Shown here in pieces: positions 1 to 10,718 of a DNA stretch of 64,000 nucleotides. Within the stretch, counting starts at the first letter, position 1. Every line of letters begins with the position of its first letter. The position numbers were made by a program, and so were the translations under genes. The notes below the pieces were generated by a model. It saw nothing but the letters and a program-made list of their open reading frames with translations. It made no database searches and had not been told where the DNA came from. This stretch comes from Letharia columbiana. Taxonomy: Eukaryota > Ascomycota > Lecanoromycetes > Lecanorales > Parmeliaceae. The stretch lies in NCBI RefSeq assembly GCF_014066305.1, contig NW_023501056.1, positions 274,501-338,500 on the forward strand, given 5' to 3'.

Positions 1-2
1 GA

Positions 3-155
3 GGCCACGGCATTTTCCCCAACACGCCGCGCCGTCGGTCCGGCGAGTACCATGGCGGTTACCCCGAGAATGTGTACTTTGGGGGATTTCTTTATGGTGT
101 CGCGTCTGTTGAGACGTACAGCGTTCTTGAGTACTGGTGCCGCTGCTATGGCTGA
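3..155 (+). CDS. 3' end of an unidentified protein-coding gene (partial)
   Basis: The window opens inside a reading frame that runs 50 codons to a TGA at 153-155. The translation is rich in aromatic and glycine residues and ends in YWCRCYG. It looks coding rather than random: codons are balanced and C/G-ending third positions are common. I do not recognise the family from this C-terminal tail. The rest of the gene lies to the left of the window, so neither the start nor the exon structure can be judged. It is followed by about 345 bp of non-coding DNA before the next gene. Confidence 0.4.
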   Translation, partial: GHGIFPNTPRRRSGEYHGGYPENVYFGGFLYGVASVETYSVLEYWCRCYG

Positions 156-499
156 GTTAGCTGAGGTTTTCAGTGGAATGGAATTGGAAGCCTACTTCTT
201 AACCACTGCACCACAGCTCCTAATTTGACGAGGGCCTATTTGACTATTTATTCGACTTTTTTCAAGAATTCCAAAAAGGCCATATCACGTAGATGCGCAT
301 TTTTGTTAAGGATCATATGTACGCAGGGTGTGAATATTACATATCGGGCGATACACCAAAAATTAAGTCTTGGCAGGGTTTCCTACTCAGACCCACCTCA
401 AGGCCGGTGGGGCCAAGCTGAGACTACTGAAGACCTCTCCGGACCTACACCACCACCACCACCTACACCCATCTTTACCGCGCAAAGACCACACACAAC
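156..499. other. intergenic, upstream of the Pol delta small-subunit gene
   Basis: About 344 bp with no supported gene. The right half is C/A-rich, with a run of CAC repeats near 450, as expected for a fungal 5' leader just before the start codon at 500. On the minus strand, 183-220 resembles the 5' half of a tRNA but lacks a T-arm (see rejected items). Confidence 0.5.
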
Positions 500-1235
500 A
501 TGCCTCCCACACGCCGCAAGCCCTCAGGTTCCACCGCGCGCGCCCAACAAACCCTCGCCTTCGGCCCCAACCCGAACAAAGTCACCAAACCCTCCCAGCC
601 CGCCGCCGGCAACAAGAAGAAGAAACCCTCCCCCCCCGCGCCCACAGACGCGGAAAGACTCCCAAAAGCCGCCGCGGGCATCTCGACACCGTCCCCCGGC
701 CCGGAAGAGGAGGACCACCCGCCGCGGCCGGATGCGCAACCGGAAAGCCCTCGTGCCCTCGCGATCCGGGGCCAAGGCGGCGCCGCCGCCGCCGCGGACG
801 CAGGGGTCTGGAAGAGCGAGGCCGAGGAGAAGGGGGGTCGGGTGTCGGACGCGCAGGTGAGGAGGTACTGGAAGGGCAAGGAGGAGGAGAGGATCGCGCC
901 GCGGGTGCACCAGGCGGGGGTGAGCGTCAACGAGAAGATTCTGAGGCACTTTGACCTCTCGAGTCAATACGGCGTAAGTTGCATCCATCCATCCCACCTC
1001 GTGACCGCACTGCTTTCGGAATGGGGGAAGATGCTGACCGCGTTTTTCGGGGGGCCTACAGCCCTGCATCGGGATCCCGCGGATGAAACGGTGGAAGCGG
1101 GCGGAGACGCTGGGGCTCAGGCCGCCGGTGGAGGTGTTGGGGGTGCTGGTGAAGGAGGAGAGGAGCGGGAACGGAAAGGCGGAGCGGGCGTTTATGGAAG
1201 GGCTGTTGACGAGTAGGCTTGCCGTGAACGAGTGA
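500..1235 (+). CDS. POLD4: DNA polymerase delta subunit 4 (p12/Cdm1-like)
   Basis: Small accessory subunit of the replicative DNA polymerase delta. The model has two exons, 500-973 and 1062-1235, separated by an 88-nt intron (donor GTAAGT, acceptor CTACAG), giving 215 residues. The N-terminal 110 residues are Pro/Ala/Lys-rich and look disordered. A QQTLAFG stretch near residue 16 resembles a degenerate PCNA-binding box. The conserved part is C-terminal: a short helix with RRYWKGKEEER, then VHQAGVSVNEKILRHFDLSSQYG continuing across the intron into PCIGIPRMKRWKRAE. That is the diagnostic core of the p12/Cdm1 family. Without the splice the frame reads into a non-homologous tail, so the intron is well supported. 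The gene is convergent with acl1. The N-terminal extension makes it longer than the human subunit of about 107 residues. The start is the first ATG in frame. Confidence 0.85.
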
Positions 1236-1658
1236 GGCCGGCAGGACGGTGGTATACAGGGGGATCGAGGACTGCGGTCATCGAAGTTCAGACGGTTTTT
1301 GCACTGCGAGGAGCGGATCGAGGCTACTTTGCCACATGCAGCCGGTTGCATTGGGCTATGGCATTGGCTAGAAAGCCTGGACACGCCGAGTCACGTTTGA
1401 TTGAAATCAATTCATTAATGGGGAAAGTTGGAGTCCACGTTTAGCAATAATGCATTGACGTGGAATGACTAGCAGCTGCTTGGAACCCCTTGGATGATAA
1501 TGGACAAGGCCGATCCACTAAAAATTACATTGAACGCCTGGTAAATGATCCATGTCTATGGCATACACGAAAATTGACACAGATAGCTCTCAAGCTGTCG
1601 AACTTGCATGGCGCATTTTCTGCCACTCTAACCATCCGCTTTTGCGTATCTGTACGAT
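1236..1658. other. convergent intergenic spacer
   Basis: About 420 bp between the stop codons of the Pol delta small subunit (+) and acl1 (-). It should hold both 3' UTRs and polyadenylation signals. I see no gene or repeat in it. Confidence 0.5.
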
Positions 1659-3868
1659 CTATAAGCTGACCTCAACTCTTCCCTCGTTCCCAGGGTTAGC
1701 GCCTTGTGCCAAGTTTGGTAGCAGGTAAGTAATATCATCCCAAGGATGTCTATACAGACCGGTGCGCAGACGCTTCTGGTCAAGGTAATGCGCAATCAAA
1801 CCAATACTCCTACCAAGCACGAACAATCCGTTGAGCACACCCATGTTCAGGTAGTCTTCGGCTTCCTCGGGGCTGAAGGCGCCGCAGTTTCGCATCAGGT
1901 CAACAAAGCAGACTGCGACGCAGCCATCGACGTTGAGAATGAGATTGTCCTTCTTTGAGGTAGTGACAGTCTCGACAGCGATGGCGTAGTCGAGCATCTT
2001 GCAGCTAGGGAAGCGCTTCTTGACGAACTCTTTGACTAACTCCACACGAAGATCGGGGTTATTGCGGGACTTGACTTTGTGGCCGATACCGGGAACTGTT
2101 TTTATCAGCTATGGATTCGAAAAGAGATAACCTCGGAGAGCATACTTAGCTTGTTCTCTTTCCTCATAGTGTCGACGAAGTCACGTGGACTAAGACCCTT
2201 GTCGAAGGCCTTGGTGAATTCTTCTGCTGCACCATCTAAAGCACCACCAAATCTCGAGCCAATGGTAAGAAGACCAGAAACCAAAGCGCTGATAAGATCC
2301 TTTCCTGCTCTTGTGGTAATGATGGTGTTCATAGCTCCTGATACAGCTGGACCGTGGTCGGCAGTCAACATGAGGACCATCTCAAGGAATCGGCTAGCAT
2401 ATTCTGGAAGACGACGACGGAACCAAAGCAAGGACATCACACCACCAATACCGATTTCCTCTTTGAAGACGTCAGAAATTGGCATCCCAGCATACAACAG
2501 CTCCTGGCCACGGTCATCGGAGATTGTTGAAATGAAGGCAGCTGGTTTACGAATGAGACCGAGCTCTTGTGCCCAGGAGTAGTCGATGGGGATCTTTGGT
2601 GGGACTGGCTCTGCTTGTGGCTTAATCGTCCCTTTCTTGACAAGAGTCTGGTAGACGGACTCGAGGAGGTCGGGCATATCTTCGAATGTATCTGGCACGT
2701 GGAACCCAGCGTCTTTCATAGCCTTGTTCTTGGACACCGCAGTCTCCAGCTGAGAATTGGCAGACGAACCAGCGTGACCGAATTGAACTTCAGTCTTGAA
2801 CATGCTCGCGCAGGTACCGATAGCCCATGCCACGATAGGCTTTGTGATGGTGCCATTCTTAACCGCCTCGATTACGCGATACTCTTCAACACCACCCACC
2901 TCTCCGAGTAGGAGGATAAGCTTGCACTCAGGGTCAGCTTGGTATCGAAGAATGTGATCGATGAAGGTAGTTCCCGGGTAGCGGTCGCCTCCAATGGCGA
3001 CACCTTCGTAGACACCATTGGTGGTATTGCATACGATGTTGTTCAGCTCGTTGGACATGCCTCCAGACTTTGAGACGTATCCAACAGAGCCCTTGCGGTA
3101 GAGTTTCGACGCGACAATGTTATCCATCATCCCTCCTGTGTTTCCGATCTTGTACGAGCCAGGTTTGATGCCTCCAACGGTGGCAGGACCAATTATCGTG
3201 ATGTCCTTCTTTCTGGCGACGTGGAGGATCTCACGGGCACGTCGCTCAGGGACACCTTCGGCAATGATGGCGATTGACTTGATTTGAGGGTAGTTCATCA
3301 ATTCCATCGTGGAGCTGTATACACTTCGGGAAGATGCAAAGTTAACCACAGTGTCCACGTCTCTGTGCTTCAGCATTGCCTGCTCGACATCTTGGTAGAC
3401 AGGCAGCAGAGTCTCGCTAGTTCCCCAATACCTGCAATTGCAACCATTAGTCTTCAAAATCCTTGCAAAGGGTCCGCCGAGCACGAGATCTCACATCTTG
3501 CTGACGAATTGACCTCCGAATGTGTAGATGATACCAGCAACTGAAGGTGTCTTGCGCTTGCAAATAAAATCGAAGTCCAGCATTCCCTGTACAGCGCGAG
3601 GTTGTAGACCACTGCATGAAAAGTTAGCAGATGTATTGATGTGGAGATGTTGGCCTTGGGAGGCTTACTAGACGAAGCATCGTGTCTTGTCATTGAAGAG
3701 CATGTGCTCTGCTCTTGGGCTCATCGACCTACTGGGAGCTGCGAAGCGCCGAATGTTGTCGTTTGCGGATGCGCCAGCAGACGCAGGGCCGGTCCCGTTG
3801 GTTGTGCCATTGGTTTGAGGTGCAGAGGTGCTGGCCATTGGCGTACCGTTAGTAGTTGGGGCGGGCAT
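1659..3868 (-). CDS. acl1: ATP-citrate lyase subunit 1 (large, C-terminal-type subunit)
   Basis: Larger subunit of the cytosolic fungal enzyme that cleaves citrate with ATP and CoA to acetyl-CoA and oxaloacetate. Four exons on the minus strand: 3669-3868, 3495-3611, 2146-3431 and 1659-2095. The introns are 57, 63 and 50 nt with canonical ends, and the joined frame is 679 residues, as expected for the family. The first 55 residues are a low-complexity Thr/Asn/Ala-rich leader. Then comes the succinyl-CoA-synthetase-alpha-like part, with GGMSNELNN and the phosphohistidine loop QFGHAGSSA. The C-terminal third is citrate-synthase-like, containing [11 protein letters not shown] and the [10 protein letters not shown] motif restored across the last intron. 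The gene is head to head with acl2, the usual Pezizomycotina arrangement for making both subunits in step. In animals one polypeptide carries both parts. Confidence 0.97.
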
Positions 3869-4859
3869 GATGAGGGTAAAGGACAGATGAATGAAGTGAA
3901 GAAAAAAGAGAGAAAGATTGGTCTAACACCACAAGTGTCAGCTCAGAAGCGGCATATTTAATGGCGGAGATAGTGGTGTGCAAAATGCATGCTAGCTTAC
4001 TGGATTTGGACCTTCGGAGACCGGAGTAAGAAAGGCGGTGTCACGACTTCAGTGGAGTGGTGGAGCGGATTGGTAAGAGTAAGACTGCAGCTGCAGGCAG
4101 TAAGTCTCCGATACTCGGGTTATACCTTTTTCAAGTAAAAAAAGAAGAAAAAGAAGTATTGGAGGCCTCTCGGAACAATGTTTTTTGGGGATAAAAAAGA
4201 TAGAAGATAGATAATTAGTTGGTCGAGTTGGAGTGAGAAAAGTATTTTCCAGTTGAGCTCCCAAAGTCCTCACCAGTCACCACCGAACCCTTGTCCTTCC
4301 GTCGTTGAGCTTCAATCTGGGGATACTAAGCCGGATTAGGTAAGCCCGTTTGCAGCTGGCTTACACAAATGCTTGGATTTTGAGGCCGAAAATTCAACTT
4401 GCCAGCGGTGTTTGTTCATTCTTTCAAAACTTGGACATCAACATCATCGGTATCAAGTCATTGAGATCAATTGCATCTTGTATGCACAATATCAAACCTT
4501 TTCTTTTTCGGTCACCGAATTTAGACTCGCTAATCGAACAATTAGCCCGCAGATTCCGCTACCCAACGGCGAATTTTTTGCGCTTTGCCCGACATTCCAC
4601 TAGAAGAGCTTCCTCACCAACAAGCTACCTTATATTTGCCAAATTTTCGATTGCAAGTGCAAAACATAATTGGAGCACTTTCTACTCCTCCCAAGTTCTC
4701 ACGTCTGCATAGATAGATACTACCTGTACCTCAACTATCGCCCAGCTCCAAGCTTGAATAGCGGCACCAGATGTGAATGATGCCTCCGGATCCTTCGATC
4801 CCACGAGGTAGACAGCTGCTGACACTCCATAGCCTACATTTCGAGTACTACTTCTCGCA
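3869..4859. promoter_or_regulatory. shared divergent promoter of acl1 and acl2
   Basis: A 991-bp region between the start codons of acl1 (-) and acl2 (+). It must contain both promoters and 5' leaders. Short pyrimidine/purine-skewed tracts flank each start codon. Other ORFs here (for example 4350-4712) have no family resemblance and are probably chance. No specific factor site is claimed. The head-to-head arrangement is the main evidence for co-regulation. Confidence 0.7.
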
Positions 4860-6486
4860 ATGGCCGCCAAGTCGATCCTCGAAGCAGACGGTAAAGCCAT
4901 TCTCAACTACCATCTCACTCGAGCTCCCGTCATTAAGCCCTCCCCGTTACCTGCTGCCGCAACCCACAACCCGCCCTCAAGACTTGCATCTCTCTACTTC
5001 CCAGAGGATGCCGATGTCCGCGGAATCCTCGACCAAGCTGAAACCACGTACCCATGGCTACTGCTAAAAGACGCAAAATTTGTTGCCAAGCCAGATCAAT
5101 TAATCAAGCGTCGGGGCAAGAGTGGTCTTCTAGCCCTCAACAAGACATGGTCCGAGGCAAAGGAATGGATCGCCGCTCGCGCAGGAAAGGAGCAGCAAGT
5201 TGAAACAGTGAAGGGTTATTTGAGGCAATTCCTCGTCGAGCCTTTCGTTCCCCATCCGGAGGGCACCGAATACTATATCAACATCAACTCGGTGCGAGAC
5301 GTAAGTTGCGCCCTTGCGATTCCGCATACATTGGACCCTTGAGCTCGCATAAAGAACGACCTTGGGATTGGCTCAGTCATCCAAGACCGCGGCTGATACA
5401 AGTTATAGGGAGACTGGATTCTATTCACACATGAAGGTGGTGTCGACGTTGGCGATGTCGATGCAAAAGCCGAAAAGCTTCTCATTCCCGTCGACCTCTC
5501 AGAATACCCATCAAACGATGAGATTGCATCCGTGTTGCTGAAGAAAGTCCCCAAAGGTGTCCACAACGTTCTCATCGACTTTATCACAAGACTGTACGCC
5601 GTCTACGTCGACTGCCAATTCACATACCTTGAAATCAACCCTCTCGTCGTCATTCCCAACGCTGAAGGCACATCCGCCGAAGTCCACTTCCTCGATCTGG
5701 CCGCCAAGCTCGATCAGACCGCTGAATTTGAGTGTGGTGTCAAATGGGCTGTTGCTCGAGGCCCAGTAGCTCTGGGCCAACCGGTGATCAAGGTGGACAA
5801 AGTCAGCATAGATGCGGGCCCACCAATGGAATTTCCAGCACCTTTCGGACGTGAAATGAGCAAAGAAGAATCGTACATTGCTGAGCTAGATGCTAAGACT
5901 GGTGCCTCGCTCAAGCTTACGGTGCTGAATTCGAAGGGTCGCATTTGGACTTTGGTCGCTGGAGGTGGTGCCTCTGTCGTCTACGCTGATGCCATTGCTT
6001 CCGCCGGCTATTCGGACGAGCTTGCCAACTACGGAGAATACTCTGGTGCTCCAACAGAAACCCAGACATTTTACTACGCTCGCACTGTTTTGGATCTCAT
6101 GCTTCGTGCTCCAATCAGCCCTGAGGGTAAAATTTTGTTTATTGGCGGCGGTATTGCCAACTTTACAAACGTAAGAAAGCGTCGCCCCAAATTCTCAAAG
6201 CTTGAGAACACTCATCACGTGCTAAACATGCTGCTAGGTCGCGTCTACGTTCAAGGGTGTCATTCGAGCCCTCCGAGAGTACGCCCCAACTCTCGTCGAG
6301 CATAAAGTTCAGATCTGGGTCCGGCGCGCAGGTCCCAATTTCCAAGAAGGCCTCAAGAATATCAAGGCCGTCGGTGAGGAGCTCAAATTGAATATGCATG
6401 TTTACGGGCCAGATATGCATGTCAGCGGAATCGTGCCCTTGGCACTGACTGGCAAGGAAACTCACGTCAAGGAGTTTGTTCACTAA
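4860..6486 (+). CDS. acl2: ATP-citrate lyase subunit 2 (ATP-grasp, citrate-binding subunit)
   Basis: Smaller subunit of the two-part fungal ATP-citrate lyase, matching the N-terminal half of the animal enzyme. Three exons: 4860-5300, 5409-6170 and 6238-6486, giving 483 residues, the size expected for the family. The ATP-grasp region covers roughly residues 1-240: [14 protein letters not shown] binds nucleotide and EINPLVV is the metal-binding signature. The citrate-binding, Rossmann-like domain follows, with [23 protein letters not shown] and [12 protein letters not shown]. The last exon supplies the [12 protein letters not shown] segment. Both introns have canonical GTAAG donors and AG acceptors. 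The protein works in a hetero-oligomer with the acl1 product encoded divergently 1 kb away. Together they supply cytosolic acetyl-CoA for lipid, sterol and histone acetylation. Confidence 0.97.
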
Positions 6487-8507
6487 ATGGTTCTTGTTCA
6501 TTAGACGGTTCGCGAAGCAAGATCTTTTCATGGCGTTTCCTGACCCCAAGGCAGCTATCAATTGCCATCTTTGTGTTCTAGAGAGCGATGCTTTCACATG
6601 CGTTCATCGAAACGTTGCTTGGCCGTCAGAGAGCTGAGGGATGATGTATCAAAAGGAATCTATCTTTTCAGCTCGATTTCCATGTTCCTGAGCGATTTTT
6701 GCCACTTCAATCCTACGCGTCGGATACACATCTGGTGTAACATGAGATGACTAACCCCAAGCAGAGTGCACGCACGAGCGACTCTTCAACTCTCCTCGAC
6801 CCAAAAGTCACGTGCAAACCCAACCACAGCATCTGATTCCAGATATGCGGCTCTTCTCCTTCTTTCACAAAATTTGCTATTCATGGCCACGTCTCGCGTC
6901 CGGCCCAACCCTGATACTCCACCCTCCATACAACCAACAACAGCAACCCACCACTACCTCCTCTTACCACCCTATCCACCACCACCCCAGCCTCAACCGC
7001 AACACCCACCCCAACCCCAACCCCAACCCCAACCCCAACACCCCCCGCAACCCGCTCCATCCCCACACCCCGTCCACCCATCCCCCAGCCTACGACGCCA
7101 TCAACGGGCCCCACCCACTCTCCTCGCCCTCGCCGATGCAACCAGCCACGTCCCTCACCACTCCCACCATCCACCAACCACCGCAACCCCGACCGATACC
7201 GCCCTCCCTGCTCCACCGCGCCCCGGTTGCCACACTTCCGAGGGCGCGTTCGGCTGGTGCGGTGGCCCGCGTTTCCAACGCCCCGCGTGACGGCTACCGA
7301 GGGTGTGGTGGCGCGGTGCTGGACGGGGGCTGGGAATGGCAATGCGGACAGTGTGACGTCGATGGTTAGGGTCATGGCGTTGGTTGGGTCCGAAGGGGAG
7401 GGGTGAATTTTTGCGGCGCGGCGGAGCGGGGGGGGGGGGGGGAGGGGGAAGGGGAAGTGGAGGTCGGGGATTGATGGATGTGGGTTTGGTGGGAGGGAGG
7501 GGTAGGTGGCTTGTGCTGATTCGAGGTGACTCGATGACATCTTGCTTCGCCGGACCGTGATGCAAATGTAACTGTGAGGGAGGTGGATCTTGATCTCGTC
7601 TGATTGGCAGAAAATGATGATGCTGACTACGGATGCCCACACTTGATTTGGGGTAGGATGAGCGCAGGTAGAAGGACTTCGCGGAATTGGGATCTGAATC
7701 GTAAGGATCGAGCATCGGCACATGTCATCATTGCACTTTTGCTCTCTCAAAAATGCTTCCAAAATTTACATCTGATGATGGGTGTTCTATCATGGATGAA
7801 TCTGCTCAACGGGTGATGGATGGTGCCGAGGAGCTTCGAAAATGGGAGTCCGTTGAGGGTCCTGGAGAGGAACATCGGGATCGAGGGAAGCGGTCACTCT
7901 CGTATGAGATGAGAAATCGTCGTATTGTTTGTCATTGCATGTTTAGAAACAGGTACAACGTTTTGTAGGAAGAAGGATGTCTTTCGTAGTCCATTTATCT
8001 ACCCTGCGACGCAGCTTCGAAACCCACGCAGTTTGAGCCTGCAGTCTCATAGGAACAATGGAATTTCTCATGATGTAACAACTTCCTCTGCGACGCCTCA
8101 AGATCGAGCCTAAGCGCATCGGCGAATTAGTTTACACATTAATATTCCTATGGTGATGAGTACTCTACGGGGCAACGGTGAGGCGACCTGACCGCGCAGT
8201 TTCGCAGAGAGGAGGCTCTCTATGACTTAGCCACCTGCTCTGCGACATCACCTTGATACTCAAATCCTCGGTGCGCAGTAGATATGTTGGTGCACTTATT
8301 GTTATTATGATGTGCGAACGAGTACTCCGAGACGACGAGGCAGCCCTTTCTTCTTCTTCATTGTAGCTACGTGGCTATATTATAGTTCGATTGGTGCACT
8401 GCACAAATGGCCGGCAGCTTGTTTTGCGACATCATACGCTCTTACTTTTAGAAATGCTGGGTGACATAGGCAGCATGATGAGTGAGCATTGGGGAATCGG
8501 TGGTCGT
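6487..8507. other. 2-kb region without a convincing gene; low-complexity and G/C-skewed
   Basis: No recognised protein is encoded here. From about 6930 to 7330 the plus strand is strongly C-rich: CCCCAA units at 7008-7040 and CCACC/CAACC runs. This yields overlapping Pro/His-rich frames on plus and Gly/Val-rich frames on minus, typical of base-composition artefacts. A run of 15 Gs occupies 7428-7442. One frame starting at 6842 could be a short disordered protein, but nothing supports it beyond being open. From about 8000 to 8430 the motif CTGCGAC recurs at irregular spacing. The right end should hold the 3' UTR of the minus-strand TilS gene. Confidence 0.5.
7008..7040. repeat. short (CCCCAA)n tandem repeat, G-quadruplex-capable on the minus strand
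   Basis: Five nearly perfect CCCCAA hexamers on the plus strand, so the minus strand reads GGGGTT repeated. Four or more G4 tracts with 2-nt spacers are textbook G-quadruplex-forming sequence. The tract lies inside a larger C-rich segment and looks like an internal microsatellite rather than a telomere. Confidence 0.7.
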
Positions 8508-10471
8508 TCAATCTTTCCATGAGGTAATGAGACTCCTGTTCCTGCTGATATTACCTGGACTATCATCGGACAGCTGGTACCCGAGTCCGACGTACTTGTA
8601 GCGAACCTGCCACTCGACCTTTTCCGTTCCATTTCCGTCACTAATATCGAAGATGCCTGCTTGCCCAAGCGTTGGCAGGGCGAGCACTCGACCTAAAGGC
8701 AAGGCATCGTCTGCAAGCTCCGCAACTGCAAGTAAAGTCCAGCGCACCTTGTCAGGTGCCGCGAGAAGGAGGAATTGGTGAAATTCTTTATAGCGTTGAG
8801 GGGTGAAGGTAGAGCGAAGATATTTGAGGTCGGCAAGTTGAAACGAGCGAACCACTAGGGGCCTACAGGAACGATTGAGGAGTCTTATCCAATATCGGCC
8901 ATCCCAGAGCTGCCAAGAAGACCAAGAAGGCGGATTGTCTGCAATTTTGGATTGTGTGTTTGCTGAAGGCTGTATTGTGAGACTCAGCGGGGCCTCGGAG
9001 AATGGTTGGCGGGTCAATTTCCACACAAAAACAGAGTCCAGATCCTCCGATATGCCAGAAATCGCTGGACCCAAATCTGACCGTGGCGCTGGCAATGGAG
9101 AGTGGAGGCGCTGGAATTGAGCACCGCCTCCGGTAAAACTCGTAGGCTGGAGCCTTCTGTCGGCCCCAACAAGCTCTGGAAAGATTGACACCGCTGCTTG
9201 TTTCAAGCTTTGCAAGGATACCTCCTCCTGCGGTGTGACAATTTCTACGAGACGTTTTAGAAGTAATGTAGCTGTGAACCGATGTTGTCCCTCATATACC
9301 GCCCATCCTTTCCCTCGTTCGAAGTCATCTCTCGGTAGGAATTGGTTAATTGGAAGGCGGACAATCAGTCTGCCGGAGCGTACGTCGAGAAGCAGTATTT
9401 CACAGCAAGACAAAATCCTCTGGATGGTAGTGTTGACTTTGTGCATGTTATCAGATGTTTGCTTCGCTAGGTGCAACATCGAGGTTTTCTGCAGAGCTTG
9501 CGGAAGCTTAGCGCTATGCAGAAGCTCTCGTATATTGTTGCGAGGAGTTCTCCATGCATCATTATTGGTCTTGTCCTCTTCCCAGGCCAAATCCTGAGCT
9601 CGGCATGTCTGGATAAGCCTTTCCTTGCTGAAGCCTAACAATGGTCTCAAAATTCGGACTCCGCCTTTTTCAAATATGTCGTCTCGTGCAAGTATCCGCT
9701 GCAAACCCTTTGCGTGTGGAGATGCTGGGTCTTTGTCCTCCTCCCTACGGAGTCCCGAAGCGGCCAGGTCTCTTGTACCACTCCGATGGACACCATGCAC
9801 GCCCCAGCATTCAGGTATGTCCGTGATAGACCGCATCCCGTGCAATCCAAGACCCTTGTGCCCAGAAGCCAACCGCATTAAGACTGTTTCGGCCTGATCA
9901 TCATCATGATGAGCCAGCAGAAGGTACTGGATTTGCTGTTTGCAACATTCATCCCCCAAGGCTTGGTAGCGGAGACGCCGTGCCTGAGTTTCAAAACCTG
10001 GCAGACCCAATGGGGATACTGACTTAGGCCACGTCAAGTTCCGAACAGAAGAATATAAACCTTCCAAGTCAATGAGGGGACATTCGGGCCTATCAAGGAG
10101 TTGTACCCATTCTATTAAGTCTTTGCCGGACTCGTTCTACCTCTTCAGAGCTTCCTTCTCGAGCTCTGTGATCAATAATGAACGGCCGAAATTGAAAGTC
10201 AAAGCGCTGCTTCGCTGGAGGGTAACTTTTGAGAGCAACACAGAGAGCGGTCAAGGCCATAGAATCGACGCCCCCGCTGACAGCGATGCCTATATGCAAT
10301 TAGAGGCTTCAATAGAGAAGAAAGGAGGAAGAAGATACCAATTCTGGGGGTTTTCGGTACCCGCACGGCGCCCATGAGCGTAATCCATAATGGCGCGAAA
10401 ACATCATAAAACTCTGCAACACTAATTGGAGAAGGTTGCAAGATTTTCGAGCCCAGATTGGGCATCATCAT
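8508..10471 (-). CDS. tRNA(Ile)-lysidine synthetase (TilS/MesJ-like), probably mitochondrial
   Basis: Predicted to ligate lysine to cytidine 34 of tRNA-Ile(CAU), which converts its identity from Met to Ile. In fungi the expected site is the mitochondrion. Three exons on the minus strand (10339-10471, 10107-10289, 8508-10060) join through 49- and 46-nt introns into 622 residues. The first intron restores RIGIAVSGGVDSMAL, the PP-loop SGGxDS motif of N-type ATP pyrophosphatases. The second restores LNRMGLYSS leading to TQARRLRYQ. LLAHHDDDQAETVLMRLA is the second strongly conserved TilS block, and RPLLGFSKE and NIRELL follow. The C-terminal 300 residues are poorly conserved and may be a fungal tRNA-binding extension. 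The start codon sits before ISVAEFYD, typical of fungal homologues. It is divergent from the SAM carrier over 247 bp, and both products would act in mitochondria. Confidence 0.9.
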
Positions 10472-10718
10472 ACAACCTCATGATGCGGTAGAAATCCAAG
10501 TGGACTCTCGTGGAGAGCTCGGCGCCAAGGCTAATTCCCATAAGGCTGAGGACGAAGGCGAATTTCTCCATCTGCGAGCAGAGACATTTGAACGGGTGCC
10601 GTATTTCTCACCTGGTACTTGGAATGATGGGAGACAGCATGCGTGCCCATCCATGCATACCTGCGAGCCCTGATGTGTCTCGATAAACAAGCACTGCCTT
10701 CAACGCGGGACGTCGAGC
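10472..10718. promoter_or_regulatory. compact divergent promoter between the TilS-like gene and PET8
   Basis: Only 247 bp separate the two start codons, so regulatory sequence is probably shared. No defined transcription-factor site is claimed. Confidence 0.55.

Noticed and set aside
140..220. tRNA-like 5' half on the minus strand (GGAGCTGTGGTGCAGTGGTTAA, then CTTCCAA)
   Set aside because: It matches an A-box and resembles tRNA-Gly, but no T-arm/B-box or matching 3' acceptor strand is found within a plausible distance, even allowing an intron.
370..1384. Long overlapping ORFs on both strands across the Pol delta small-subunit gene
   Set aside because: They are shadows of GC-rich coding sequence. 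Only the frame from 500 continues sensibly through the intron into the conserved C-terminus.
6766..7762. Pro/His-rich plus-strand ORFs and Gly/Val-rich minus-strand ORFs
   Set aside because: Several mutually exclusive frames are open at once because of C/G-skewed low complexity. None has a recognisable domain or convincing splice pattern.
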